A DNA stretch of 64,000 bases from Soonwooa buanensis (GCF_900167905.1 NZ_FUYZ01000004.1:1-64000), one strand, 5' to 3'. Numbered from the stretch's first letter, positions 24,842 to 34,337 are shown. The notes: generated by a model not told the origin, from the sequence alone. A program made the numbers and translations.

Positions 24842-26350
24842 ATGAGTACAAATGCAATACAAAGACCTGACTTTAAGGCTAAATATGATAATTACATCGG
24901 TGGCAAATTCGTTGCACCGGTTCTAGGAAAATATTTTGATGTCGTTTCACCAGTAGATGGTAAAGTTTTTACACAAGCTGCACATTCGACTAAAGAAGAT
25001 TTGGAGTTGGCTGTTGATGCAGCTGCTAAAGCTTTCGAAACTTGGAAAAATACGTCTGCTACAGAACGTAGCATTATGCTTAATAAAATCGCTGACCGTA
25101 TCGAGGATAATCTACAATACATTGCTTCTGTAGAGACCATGGATAATGGTAAAGCAGTTCGTGAAACTTTGGCGGCAGATATTCCGTTAGCGATTGACCA
25201 TTTCAGATATTTTGCAAGCGTTATCCGTGCAGAAGAAGGATCACTTAATGAGTTGGATAAAGACACGGTTTCTTTAATCGTTAACGAACCTTTGGGTGTT
25301 GTTGCACAAATTATCCCTTGGAATTTCCCAATCCTTATGGCGGTTTGGAAGCTAGCGCCAGCTTTAGCAGCAGGTAACTGTGTGGTTCTGAAACCAGCAG
25401 AAAGCACGCCGATTTCTATCATGGTTCTTATGGAACTAATCGGTGATTTGATCCCTGCGGGCGTTATTAATATCGTTAATGGTTTCGGAGCGGAACTTGG
25501 ACGTGCTTTGGTAACAAATCCAAAAGTGGCAAAAGCAGCTTTCACGGGTTCTACAGCGACAGGACGTTTGGTGATGCAATATGCAACTGAAAATATCATC
25601 CCAGTAACACTAGAACTAGGAGGAAAATCTCCGAATGTATTCTTTAGTTCGGTGATGGACGAAGATGATGAGTTTTTGGACAAAGCGATAGAAGGTGCAG
25701 TATTATTTGCTTTAAATCAAGGTGAAATTTGTACTTGTCCTTCAAGATTGTTGATTCAAGAAGATATTTACGATGCATTTATCGCAAGAGTTGTAGAACG
25801 AGTTAACGCAATTAAAGTTGGTAATCCGTTAGATCCAACGGTGATGATGGGTGCTCAGGCTTCTCAAATCCAGAAAGACAAAATTATGTCTTACATCAAA
25901 TTAGGAAAAGAAGAAGGCGCAGAAGTATTAACTGGTGGCGATGCTAACCATTTGGGTGGCGACATCGAGGACGGATATTACATTCAGCCGACTTTGTTCA
26001 AAGGGCATAACAAGATGCGAATTTTCCAAGAAGAAATTTTTGGACCAGTGTTAGCGGTGACAACTTTCAAAGACGAGGCGGAAGCTATCGCGATTGCAAA
26101 TGACACTATTTACGGTCTTGGAGCGGGCGTTTGGACAAGAGACGCGCATCAATTATATATGGTGCCGAGAGCGATCCAAGCGGGTAGAGTTTGGGTTAAT
26201 CAATACCACTCTTATCCAGCAGGCGCGCCGTTCGGAGGTTACAAACAATCGGGAATCGGTCGCGAAAACCACAAGATGATGCTCGATCATTACCGTCAGA
26301 CAAAAAATATGTTAATCTCATATAACAAGAATAAGTTAGGCTTCTTCTAG
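24842..26350 (+). CDS. NAD-dependent aldehyde dehydrogenase (AcoD/ExaC-like)
   Basis: About 502 residues, starting MSTNAIQRPDFKAKYDNYIGG at 24842; the upstream Met at 24797 adds a non-conserved leader. Cofactor-binding motifs include IIPWNFPI and FTGSTATGR, the catalytic Glu lies in LELGGKSPN and the catalytic Cys in NQGEICTCPSR. The C-terminus PFGGYKQSGIGREN is typical. The match is to acetaldehyde-type dehydrogenases that accompany DUF779 proteins. The divergent AraC gene is the likely regulator, and the DUF779 gene follows 362 bp later after a repeat. Confidence 0.93.
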   Translation: MSTNAIQRPDFKAKYDNYIGGKFVAPVLGKYFDVVSPVDGKVFTQAAHSTKEDLELAVDAAAKAFETWKNTSATERSIMLNKIADRIEDNLQYIASVETMDNGKAVRETLAADIPLAIDHFRYFASVIRAEEGSLNELDKDTVSLIVNEPLGVVAQIIPWNFPILMAVWKLAPALAAGNCVVLKPAESTPISIMVLMELIGDLIPAGVINIVNGFGAELGRALVTNPKVAKAAFTGSTATGRLVMQYATENIIPVTLELGGKSPNVFFSSVMDEDDEFLDKAIEGAVLFALNQGEICTCPSRLLIQEDIYDAFIARVVERVNAIKVGNPLDPTVMMGAQASQIQKDKIMSYIKLGKEEGAEVLTGGDANHLGGDIEDGYYIQPTLFKGHNKMRIFQEEIFGPVLAVTTFKDEAEAIAIANDTIYGLGAGVWTRDAHQLYMVPRAIQAGRVWVNQYHSYPAGAPFGGYKQSGIGRENHKMMLDHYRQTKNMLISYNKNKLGFF

Positions 26351-26363
26351 AGACAAATGTTGT

Positions 26364-26539
26364 GGGCGTGTCACTTGGTTGCCATCCTTAGATAGGTTTG
26401 ATATTTTGTGATTTGGTGTGTTTTTTTGTTAGTCAAAGCAATCAAGTGTCGGTCTACGCACAGTCGCTTTTCTTTCGGGGCTTCGGCTTCGCTCAGCCAC
26501 CGCAAGAAAGAGCTCCGACAATGTGCTTCGCCCTCACGC
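26364..26539 (+). repeat. Composite intergenic hairpin repeat, copy 3 (divergent)
   Basis: It begins GGGCGTGTC and ends CCCTCACGC, the same outer frame as copy 2, but has a different core. Nested arms are visible: CACTTGGTTG with CAATCAAGTG, GCACAGTCG with CGACAATGTGC, and CTTTTCTTTCGG with CGCAAGAAAGAG around a GGCTTCGGCTTCGCTCAGCC tip. It lacks the AAGGCTTTCAGGG hairpin of copies 1 and 2. Confidence 0.7.
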
Positions 26540-26641
26540 AGATGAGGTTACAAAAGATATCAATAGGACAGAGAAGAGAGATTTTATATTTTTAATACCT
26601 AATAATTTATACTTAATTTGTCTTATATAATTTGTGTTTTT

Positions 26642-26671
26642 AGCCTGACTTTAATAGAGTCAGGTTTTTTT
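26642..26671 (+). terminator. Rho-independent terminator upstream of DUF779 gene
   Basis: CCTGACT (26644-26650) pairs with AGTCAGG (26658-26664), followed by seven T. It would stop read-through from the dehydrogenase and repeat. Confidence 0.85.
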
Positions 26672-26712
26672 GTTCCCAGAAATAATGTTTAACTTTAAAT
26701 AAATTAAAAAAG

Positions 26713-27087
26713 ATGATATCTCGATTAGATGTTACAGATAAAGCTTTGGAAGTCATTAATACTTTGGAAGCGCAACACGGACCGTTGATGTTTTATCAAG
26801 CAGGTGGCTGTTGTGAAGGCACTCAGCCACAATGTTTTGAGAAAGGCGGTTTTTTCCCGCGCATGAACGATGTTCTTCTTGGTCACATCAAAGATTTTGA
26901 ATTTTGGATAGACCGCGATCTCTTCGAATATTGGCAGTATTCGCATTTTACATTAGATGTGCTCGACGGTTTTGGTCCTGGTGGCTTTTCTTTGGAAACA
27001 CCTTTGGGAAAGACTTTTAAAGTACATTATCGACTTTTCTCAACCGAGGAACTTGCAGATCTAGAACCTGTAAAAAGAAATGAGTAA
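26713..27087 (+). CDS. DUF779 protein associated with aldehyde dehydrogenase
   Basis: A 124-residue soluble protein of the DUF779 family. The conserved segment MFYQAGGCCEGTQPQC near residues 33-48 carries a CC pair and a third Cys, which could bind a metal or be redox active. LLGHIKDFEFWIDRDLFEYWQYSHFTLDVLDGFGPGGFSLE follows the family pattern. DUF779 genes commonly lie beside AcoD/ExaC-type dehydrogenases; a biochemical role is not established to my knowledge. Here a terminator and a repeat separate it from the dehydrogenase, so it may need its own promoter. Confidence 0.85.
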   Translation: MISRLDVTDKALEVINTLEAQHGPLMFYQAGGCCEGTQPQCFEKGGFFPRMNDVLLGHIKDFEFWIDRDLFEYWQYSHFTLDVLDGFGPGGFSLETPLGKTFKVHYRLFSTEELADLEPVKRNE

Positions 27088-27157
27088 TCAGCTATTTTGT
27101 TTTCCATTGACTAAAATACTAAACAAGATTCTTAGCTAAATTTTAAATAATAGATAA

Positions 27158-27188
27158 CTTGTAATCAATATGCAAAGTTTTATCTTTG
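27158..27188 (+). promoter_or_regulatory. Bacteroidota-type promoter abutting trmH
   Basis: CTTG (27158-27161), 19 nt, then TATCTTTG (27181-27188). The ATG of trmH follows after exactly 4 nt, as in the NUDIX gene, so the transcript should be leaderless or nearly so. Confidence 0.65.
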
Positions 27189-27192
27189 CACG

Positions 27193-27852
27193 ATGAATTT
27201 AGAAGCGACTTATCAATATTTACAACAGTTTTTAACCGAAGAACGCCTTCAAAAAATTGAGCACTTTTCAGCGGAAAGCTCCGACTTTATTTTGCCCGTT
27301 GTTGAGGATGTTTATCAGTTCAGAAATGCCGCTGCAATTCTTCGATCGGTGGAGGCGTGTGGATTTCATAAAGTTGTCGCTTTAGAAAAAGAAAATATTT
27401 TTGATCCCAATCTTCGTGTTACAAAAGGGGCAGATACTTGGGTGCAAGTTGAGAAAATGCCTCGCGAAATTTCATCTTTACAAAAAGTTCGTGATCGTGG
27501 TTACAAGATCGTAGCGGTTTCTCCAGAGCGTAATGCGACGATGCTTCCCGATTATCAACCAAACGAGCCTTTGGCTTTGGTTTTCGGGACAGAATGGGAA
27601 GGCACAACAGACGAACTTTTGGATTTTGCTGACGAAACTTTAGCCATTCCAATGTATGGTTTTACACAAAGTTTTAATGTGTCAGTTGCTGCTGCAATCT
27701 GTATGTACGATTTAAAACAAAAATTGATAAAGTCTAATATTGACTACAAATTGACAGGCGATAAACTTCTAGAAACTAAGATTAATTGGGCAGTTAATTC
27801 TATTAAAAGCGGACCACAGATTTTAGAACAATATCTTAAAAATAACTTCTAA
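27193..27852 (+). CDS. trmH: SpoU/TrmH tRNA 2'-O-methyltransferase
   Basis: A 219-residue SPOUT enzyme. The three motifs are present: FRNAAAILRSVEACGF (motif 1 with the Asn-x-x-x-x-x-Arg pattern), LALVFGTEWEGTTDEL (motif 2) and IPMYGFTQSFNVSVAAAICMYDL (motif 3, lining the trefoil knot). It fits TrmH, which methylates the ribose of G18 in tRNA using S-adenosylmethionine. Other SpoU targets remain possible. It ends 1 nt before the stop of the convergent rsmE. Confidence 0.9.
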   Translation: MNLEATYQYLQQFLTEERLQKIEHFSAESSDFILPVVEDVYQFRNAAAILRSVEACGFHKVVALEKENIFDPNLRVTKGADTWVQVEKMPREISSLQKVRDRGYKIVAVSPERNATMLPDYQPNEPLALVFGTEWEGTTDELLDFADETLAIPMYGFTQSFNVSVAAAICMYDLKQKLIKSNIDYKLTGDKLLETKINWAVNSIKSGPQILEQYLKNNF

Positions 27853-27853
27853 A

Positions 27854-28549
27854 TTACATAAGAGAATAATTCCAAGCGGCAACGAAAGCACCAGCAGTTT
27901 CGGTTCGCAGTCTTTGTTGACCAAGGCTTACCGCTTTGATGTTGTTGTCTGCCAGCATTTGGATTTCTCTTTCCGAGAAGTCGCCTTCTGGACCAATAAG
28001 AAATGTAAGTTCTTGTAAATTAAAGTTTTGTATTGTCGTTAAATCTATTCTTTCTAAATTTTCGTGACAATGGGCAACGAAAGTTGTTTCAGGATTTAAA
28101 GTTTTTATAAAATCAGAAAACTTCGTCAAATCATTTACAATTGGGAAGTGAAATCTCAAACTCTGTTTAGACGCTGCAATACTTTGCTTTCTAAGTTTGT
28201 CGATATTAAGATTTTTACGCTCGGTTTTTTCAGTATTGATCAGTGTAATTTCCGAAATGCCCATTTCCGTCGCCTTTTCAATAAAGAATTCGATGCGGTC
28301 AATATTTTTAGTTGGTGCAATGGCAATATGAAGTTTTGGCGAAAACTCGGCTTGTTTTTCTTTAATTTCGATAACATCCAAACTCGCTTTTTTACCTTCC
28401 AATTTTAAAGTTCCAAAAGCCAAATTTCCCAAACCATCTGTCAAATAGATTTCTTCACCTTCTCTTATACGAAGCACTTTGGTGATGTGTTGTTGTTCTT
28501 CTTCGTTAATTTTGATATCAGGAAATATGTCGCCGTAGAAAAGTTTCAT
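27854..28549 (-). CDS. rsmE: 16S rRNA m3U1498 methyltransferase RsmE
   Basis: A 231-residue SPOUT methyltransferase. The N-terminal PUA-like domain (HITKVLRIREGEEIYLTDG) precedes the catalytic part, with KNIDRIEFFIEKATEMGI, IGPEGDFSEREIQML and LGQQRLRTETAGAFVAA, the knot region of the family. It methylates N3 of U1498 in 16S rRNA. The end is convergent with trmH, with one nucleotide between the stop codons and no room for a separate terminator. Confidence 0.95.
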   Translation of the reverse strand: MKLFYGDIFPDIKINEEEQQHITKVLRIREGEEIYLTDGLGNLAFGTLKLEGKKASLDVIEIKEKQAEFSPKLHIAIAPTKNIDRIEFFIEKATEMGISEITLINTEKTERKNLNIDKLRKQSIAASKQSLRFHFPIVNDLTKFSDFIKTLNPETTFVAHCHENLERIDLTTIQNFNLQELTFLIGPEGDFSEREIQMLADNNIKAVSLGQQRLRTETAGAFVAAWNYSLM

Positions 28550-28648
28550 TGAGTTCTTTTTATTTGACCAAATTTGTCAATTATTATTTATTTTTTAATA
28601 ATTTGTTACCAATTTTTCTGAGAAAAAAGTTTTATTATTTCTAAATTT

Positions 28649-29665
28649 TTACAGATCATACTTCGAAGTTGCAGTTGTCCGAAGATCGGTGAATTCGCCG
28701 CGTTCGTATTTTAACTTTGCAACCATAGCGATCATTGCTGCGTTATCTGTTGTATATTCAAATTTTGGGATGTAGATATTCCAACCTAGTTTTTCGTGAT
28801 TCGCTTGCATAGCTTTGCGCAAAGCCGAATTTGCAGATACGCCACCAGCAATCGCAACTTCTGTGATGTTGAGATCTTTTGCTGCTTTCTCCAGTTTCTT
28901 CATCAGAATTTCAATAATCGCTTTTTGAATCGAGGCGCAAAGATCTTTTAGATTCTCTTGAATAAAATTCGGGTTTTTCTTAACCTCTTTTTGAATAAAA
29001 TATAAAACTGAAGTTTTAATACCGCTAAACGAATAATCGTAATTGTCTAGTTTTGGCTTGTTAAATTGGAAAGCATTGGGATTTCCTTCTTTTGCAAGTT
29101 TATCAATAATTGGTCCTGCAGGATAATCGAGGTCAAATATTTTTCCGATTTTATCAAAAGCTTCGCCAGCGGCGTCGTCAATAGTTTTTCCGATGATTTC
29201 CATATCGAAATAATCCTTTACCAAAACAATCATTGTATGTCCACCGCTAACCGTCAAACACAAAAATGGAAACTTCGGAGGTTGCGGATTCGCATCGTCG
29301 ATAAAGTGCGCCAAGATGTGCGCTTGTAGGTGATTAACCTCTATTAAAGGCACATTAAGACTCATTGCTAAAGACTTAGCAAAGGATGTTCCGACCAAAA
29401 GTGAACCCAAAAGTCCTGGTCCTCGTGTAAAACCTATGGCGCAAATATCATTTTGTTGTATATTTGCTTTTGAAAAAGACTTTGTAACCACGGGAATTAT
29501 GTTTTGCTGATGCGCTCTGGAAGCCAACTCCGGCACAACGCCACCATATTCGTTATGAATAGTTTGGTTGGCAGCAATGTTGGATAAAATTTGATTTCCT
29601 TTGATAATTGCAGCAGAAGTGTCGTCGCAAGATGACTCAATTCCTAAAATAATTGTTTCGCTCAT
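28649..29665 (-). CDS. tsaD: tRNA t6A threonylcarbamoyltransferase TsaD
   Basis: About 338 residues, starting MSETIILGIESSCDD at 29665, the standard N-terminus; an upstream Met would add 11 unlikely residues. An ASKHA-fold enzyme with the iron-binding HLQAH, the nucleotide motif LTVSGGHT, GEAFDKI and the C-terminal AIAGGVSANSALR. It transfers threonylcarbamoyl to A37 of ANN-decoding tRNAs with TsaB and TsaE. Its start codon lies 4 nt from that of the divergent tamB. A TAACTTTG box for it falls inside the first codons of tamB. Confidence 0.96.
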   Translation of the reverse strand: MSETIILGIESSCDDTSAAIIKGNQILSNIAANQTIHNEYGGVVPELASRAHQQNIIPVVTKSFSKANIQQNDICAIGFTRGPGLLGSLLVGTSFAKSLAMSLNVPLIEVNHLQAHILAHFIDDANPQPPKFPFLCLTVSGGHTMIVLVKDYFDMEIIGKTIDDAAGEAFDKIGKIFDLDYPAGPIIDKLAKEGNPNAFQFNKPKLDNYDYSFSGIKTSVLYFIQKEVKKNPNFIQENLKDLCASIQKAIIEILMKKLEKAAKDLNITEVAIAGGVSANSALRKAMQANHEKLGWNIYIPKFEYTTDNAAMIAMVAKLKYERGEFTDLRTTATSKYDL

Positions 29666-29681
29666 AAGAATGGCAAAGTTA
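29663..29681 (-). promoter_or_regulatory. tsaD -7 box overlapping the tamB start
   Basis: On the minus strand TAACTTTG (29674-29681) lies within codons 2-4 of tamB. With the tsaD ATG at 29665, its 5' leader would be only a few nucleotides. CAAA at 29698-29701 is a possible -33, with short spacing (16 nt). Confidence 0.45.
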
Positions 29682-32600
29682 GAAAATAAACAAAACACAA
29701 ATCAACCAAATCCGGAAAAAACGGAGCAGGTTATCAAGAAGCATAAAAGTTCGCTTTGGGTAAGAATTCCTCTTTACCTTATTCTAACGATACTCGGACT
29801 TGTACTGTTAATTTTTATCGCAATTAATCTTCCCGTTACCAAACGTTATATTGCTAGTCAAGCGATAGAACTTCTGAACAACGATTTTAAAATGAAACTT
29901 AAAATCGATGATGTAGATGTTAATTTTTTTGGTGATGTCCGATTGAAAGGCGTTAAAATGAACGACTACAAAGATTTTGAATTCGTAAAGGCTAAAGAAA
30001 TTCAAGCGAATTCGGATTGGTTTGCGTTGGCATTTAACACGAGTAATCTTAAATTTAATAAAGTAGCTTTAGTCGAACCAGACATCAAAGTTATAACTTA
30101 TAAAGGCGATAGCATCAGTAATTTTATTCGTTATATCGATAATTTTAGTAGTGATAAACCATCGGATCCGAACAAAAAGTTCAAGATGAAAATGGTGATC
30201 GACATCATCAACGGTAAAGCAAGTATCGTTAACGAAAATCATCCAGGTGAAGAAGGTCGTTGGTTAGATGCTCGCAATATTTATCTTCATTCTAAAGAGG
30301 TAAATATCGATGGTTCGGACGTTAAAGCCGATATTGGAAAGTTTTCTCTAATTACTAAACGTTGGGGGAAAGAGCATGTTGTTGATCAATTTTCCACCAA
30401 TTTCGAAATCACAAAAAAACATTTAAAATTAGCTGATTTAGTTTTTAATACCGATCATTCTTTATTAATGGGTGGCGTAACGCTTAACCTTGATCCAAAA
30501 ACGGGTTTTGCAGATTTTGGTGATAAAGTTAATTGGGATTTGGAGTTTAAACCCGGAAGTCAATTAAGCGGTTACGACTTGAGTTATTTTGTAACCAATT
30601 GGGATAATTATACGCCAATTAATATGTCGGGGACAATGACTGGCCCGCTTAATAAAATGCATTTGCAAAACTTCCAAGTGCGCTCGCAGGACGTTAATTT
30701 ACATTCTAAAAGTTTAAAAATTTCTGAAGTTCTCAATAAAAAATTTCTTGTAGAAAGCGATCAACTTGACGCAGATATGACATATAAAGGTCTTAAAGCG
30801 ATGTTGCCGAGTTTTATTGCTAAAAGCTTAGGAAATATTGCGGACGATTTTGGACGTTTAAAATACAAGGGTGCAATAAGTGCAAAACCTGAAGAAATCT
30901 ATGCTAATGGTGAAGCGATTACTGGAATTGGACAAGCGAAAATCAAGAATTTTTACTTAACAGATTATAGCACAAAAACGCCTCGTTATCGTGGTTACTT
31001 CGATGTTAAAGATCTTAATGTTACTGCTTTTACAAAGAATAAACAAGTTGGTTTAGTTACTGGAAAATTCAATGTGGATGGACGAAGTTTTGATATCAAC
31101 ACCATGCATTTGCGTACCAAATCTGAGATTGCTCGTATCGAGCTGATGGGTAAAAATATCACAAATGTTGTGCTGGACGGTGTTCTGGATCGTAAAACTT
31201 ACAACGGTTTGGTAAACGTCAACGACCCACATGCGAAAGCTAAAGTTAAAGGTCTTGTTGATTTTTCTACTAAACGTTTAAAAGCGGATATCATCGCAGA
31301 TTTACAATATGTCGATCTTAAACATTTTGGTGTTGCAGCTGGTGATATGAATAGTGTTAGCGGTTATATCGATGGGAAAATTGCTATGACAGATCTTAAT
31401 GATCTTAACCTCGATGCTAATGTTAAAAATTTGACTTTAGTATCATCAAAACAAAAATTGGTGTTGCCAACGTCCGATGTCAAAGCCTTTTTTGAAAACG
31501 GAAATCGCATTGTCTCTGTGGACGCGCCAGGTGCTGTTAATGGTCGAGTAGAAGGACGTTTCAATCTTGAAGATATTGGCAAGATGGTGACCAATAGTAT
31601 TAATAAAATTTTGGTTGGTAATCCACCACGTAAGACTTACAACGGTCAATATTTTAATTTTGATTTCGATGTTAAACAAGGTTTGGTTGCGTTTTTTATG
31701 CCTGAACTAAAAATTCCGCAAGGCGCTTTGGTTAAAGGAAATTATCAAGGATCAACTAATGATTTGGTATTGGATGCTGATGCACCGTATATCAAATATA
31801 TTATGACCAAACAAGAAGAGCTAACCGAAGCAGAGAAATTCTTGGCTGAAACCGACGAGCATTACAAACCCGAACTTAAAAAAACAATTGATAGCGCGAT
31901 GGTTGATAGTCTTCAACTTCGTGTTAATACCGCAAATCTTGAACAACAAGTCTTGGCTTCTGTCAAAAGAGCTGAGTACAATAAAAATGTTATTAAAGAT
32001 TTACAATTAAAAGCCAATAACGAGAATAATCAAAAACTTCATATCGCAACTAATTTCAAGTTGGGGACTTTGGATGAAGAAGCTGATGATAAACTAAAAG
32101 AATATGCTGTCAATCTTAACCAAACGACCAATCCTCGTGGCGATTATGTCTTTAGATTTGAGCCAACTGAGGTTAAAATTAATAATGTCGCTTGGAGTAT
32201 CGATACCAACCCAGAGCTAGATCATTCGATAACTTATCGATTGAAGGAGAAAGATTTTCAGGTTCATAATCTGAGGGTTTATTCCGATGACAGCTCGTTG
32301 TTGGTGAAAGATGCTATTTTTAAATCAGCAAAAGATTTCGATGCTGATGCTGAGGTTAGCAATTTTGACATTGGTAAAATTTTGGCGCTAACGTCATCTA
32401 GTGACAGCGATAATAATCTTGATATTAAAGGAACGGCTAACGGATCCATCAAGATTAAAATGAATGATAAAAACCTTGAGCCTTTAATAGATCTTAAAGT
32501 TGAAGATATCTTTATGAATGGTGAAGCGATGGGTAATTTCGTTATTAATGCAACCAAAAGCACTCGTCCTAATGTTTTTGATATCGATATCCAAGCAAAA

Positions 32601-34337
32601 TCTAGCGAAATGTTTGGTAGTAATAATCTGCATGTAACAGGAACTGTTGATAATAACACCAAGTCGCCAACGCTGGATATGACTGCCGAAATGAACGAGT
32701 TTGATCTTCGTTTTGCGCAACAATTCGTAAAATCTATTTTCGGAAACTTCCGTGGAAAAGCTTCGGGAGATCTTAAAATTTCTGGGACTTTGGCAGATTT
32801 AGATTATAGTGGCGATGTTGCCTTAAAAGGTTTTGGGCTTAAGCTTTTATTTACTGGTGTAGATTATAAATTTGCGGATACTGTTATCAACCTATCGCGT
32901 GGACAAGCGCTTATCAACAGTGTCGAAGTTAACGATGGTCGCGCTAATTCTAAAGGACGTATTTCGGGGATGATTCAATTTGAGACCTTATCATCGATGG
33001 CGATCAACTTAATCCTGGAAGCAGATAATCTTTTAGTGTTAAATAGTACGCAAGATGATAACGACCTTTTCTGGGGAAGAGTCTATGCGCAAGGTGACTT
33101 GTATGTATCGGGACCAGTTTCTGGCTTGGAGATTACAACACCAAGGATGAAAGCACTTAACATGAGTAATTTTACATTTAATAGTAACTCGACCTCGCAT
33201 GTTGAAGAATTCAAAATGTTAAGATTTTTGAAACGTGACGAAGCGGGTGTAATTGCCGTTGAAGAAAAGAAAAAAAGTGGCGCAAATATGCTAATCGATT
33301 TTAACCTTGTTGTAGATAAAGGCACAACAGTTAATGTGTTGGTTGGTGATGACGTTGGTGATATCAGCGTTCGTGGTGATGCAAATCCTCTACGTTTCCG
33401 AATGGAGCGTAACGGAAATGTCGGTATCAACGGAACCTACATCGTAGACAACGGAACTTTCGTTTCTAAAGCAATTCTTAGTAGAACCTTCCAAATTGCA
33501 AAAGGTAGTAGCATCCGTTGGGATGGTAATCCGATGACGCCAGATTTAGGAATTACGGCTAATTATATGAGAACCGTGACCAATGCTGGTGAATATCTGG
33601 GATTAAGTCTTCAACCGATTAATGTACAGTTGACAGCCGATATTACAGGAAGTCTTACAAAACCAGAAATTGCGTTCGGGGTTGGTGCGCCAGATGTTTC
33701 GTCTCAAGTTAAAGAAGCTTTAGCAAGTAAGATGTCTGACGAAAGTGAAAAGATTGTTCAGTTCGGATCCATCCTTGCCATGAATAGTTTTAACGTTTCT
33801 AATGCTGCTGGTTTTGATATTAATATCGGCCGAATGGGAGAAAATGCAGGTTACAATATGTTGTTCAAGCAACTAGGTTCTGTACTTAATACCATTAGTA
33901 ATGTCTACCAAATTGACTTAGGATACATCCAAGGTGACGCAGGTTCTAATACTGGTGACCGTGTTAATACAAGTGTAAGTTTTGCGCTTTCACCAAGGGT
34001 TAAAATTAAAACGGGTCTCGGGATTCCTGTGGCTAGATCAGACAATGCTTCTACCAATAACTTCTTGTCTGGGGAAGGTATTATCGAATATGACTGGAGT
34101 AAAAGTAATAACGGTTCGCGATTGTTAAGAGCCTATTCTAAACCATCAAATATTGGCGTTGGTGTCGCTTCGGCAGGACTTAACCAAAGTTATGGTGTTG
34201 GGGTAGTGTATAGTAAGAGTTTCGATTCTTTCAAATACTTATTTAAGAATGAAAGAAAAGAAAAAAATGCAAAGAAAAAAGATGATAAAAATCAAGTCAT
34301 TAAAATTGATTCTTTAAAAAAAGATACGATTAAATAA
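29670..34337 (+). CDS. TamB-like translocation/assembly protein (AsmA superfamily)
   Basis: A protein of about 1555 residues, starting MAKLENKQNTNQPN at 29670. A single membrane helix near residues 34-55 anchors it to the inner membrane. The rest is a very long repetitive beta structure typical of AsmA/TamB proteins, which form hydrophobic grooves across the periplasm. The C-terminal DUF490/TamB domain is clear (VDNGTFVSKAILSRTF, IRWDGNPMTPDLGI, LSLQPINVQLTADITGSLTKPEI). TamB works with TamA in outer-membrane assembly, and AsmA-like relatives move phospholipids to the outer membrane. A Lys-rich tail ends the protein. Its start is 4 bp from that of the divergent tsaD. Confidence 0.9.
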   Translation: MAKLENKQNTNQPNPEKTEQVIKKHKSSLWVRIPLYLILTILGLVLLIFIAINLPVTKRYIASQAIELLNNDFKMKLKIDDVDVNFFGDVRLKGVKMNDYKDFEFVKAKEIQANSDWFALAFNTSNLKFNKVALVEPDIKVITYKGDSISNFIRYIDNFSSDKPSDPNKKFKMKMVIDIINGKASIVNENHPGEEGRWLDARNIYLHSKEVNIDGSDVKADIGKFSLITKRWGKEHVVDQFSTNFEITKKHLKLADLVFNTDHSLLMGGVTLNLDPKTGFADFGDKVNWDLEFKPGSQLSGYDLSYFVTNWDNYTPINMSGTMTGPLNKMHLQNFQVRSQDVNLHSKSLKISEVLNKKFLVESDQLDADMTYKGLKAMLPSFIAKSLGNIADDFGRLKYKGAISAKPEEIYANGEAITGIGQAKIKNFYLTDYSTKTPRYRGYFDVKDLNVTAFTKNKQVGLVTGKFNVDGRSFDINTMHLRTKSEIARIELMGKNITNVVLDGVLDRKTYNGLVNVNDPHAKAKVKGLVDFSTKRLKADIIADLQYVDLKHFGVAAGDMNSVSGYIDGKIAMTDLNDLNLDANVKNLTLVSSKQKLVLPTSDVKAFFENGNRIVSVDAPGAVNGRVEGRFNLEDIGKMVTNSINKILVGNPPRKTYNGQYFNFDFDVKQGLVAFFMPELKIPQGALVKGNYQGSTNDLVLDADAPYIKYIMTKQEELTEAEKFLAETDEHYKPELKKTIDSAMVDSLQLRVNTANLEQQVLASVKRAEYNKNVIKDLQLKANNENNQKLHIATNFKLGTLDEEADDKLKEYAVNLNQTTNPRGDYVFRFEPTEVKINNVAWSIDTNPELDHSITYRLKEKDFQVHNLRVYSDDSSLLVKDAIFKSAKDFDADAEVSNFDIGKILALTSSSDSDNNLDIKGTANGSIKIKMNDKNLEPLIDLKVEDIFMNGEAMGNFVINATKSTRPNVFDIDIQAKSSEMFGSNNLHVTGTVDNNTKSPTLDMTAEMNEFDLRFAQQFVKSIFGNFRGKASGDLKISGTLADLDYSGDVALKGFGLKLLFTGVDYKFADTVINLSRGQALINSVEVNDGRANSKGRISGMIQFETLSSMAINLILEADNLLVLNSTQDDNDLFWGRVYAQGDLYVSGPVSGLEITTPRMKALNMSNFTFNSNSTSHVEEFKMLRFLKRDEAGVIAVEEKKKSGANMLIDFNLVVDKGTTVNVLVGDDVGDISVRGDANPLRFRMERNGNVGINGTYIVDNGTFVSKAILSRTFQIAKGSSIRWDGNPMTPDLGITANYMRTVTNAGEYLGLSLQPINVQLTADITGSLTKPEIAFGVGAPDVSSQVKEALASKMSDESEKIVQFGSILAMNSFNVSNAAGFDINIGRMGENAGYNMLFKQLGSVLNTISNVYQIDLGYIQGDAGSNTGDRVNTSVSFALSPRVKIKTGLGIPVARSDNASTNNFLSGEGIIEYDWSKSNNGSRLLRAYSKPSNIGVGVASAGLNQSYGVGVVYSKSFDSFKYLFKNERKEKNAKKKDDKNQVIKIDSLKKDTIK

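Larger units (their letters stand above)
26351..26712. other. 362-bp spacer between aldehyde dehydrogenase and DUF779 genes
   Basis: It holds repeat copy 3 (26364-26539) and a terminator (26642-26671). Short open frames here are readings of the repeat. A promoter for the DUF779 gene is not evident. Confidence 0.8.

Noticed and set aside
24892-25683. 263-codon open frame opposite the aldehyde dehydrogenase gene
   Set aside because: It is antisense to a clear enzyme with all catalytic motifs, is rich in Ser/Ala/Ile as expected for a shadow frame, and has no recognisable domain.
26398-26595. Short open frame between aldehyde dehydrogenase and DUF779
   Set aside because: It reads through repeat copy 3 and has no recognisable domain or plausible start.
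32279-32662. Antisense open frames across tamB
   Set aside because: tamB is one continuous 4.7-kb gene and long antisense frames are expected by chance. None shows a family or a start signal.
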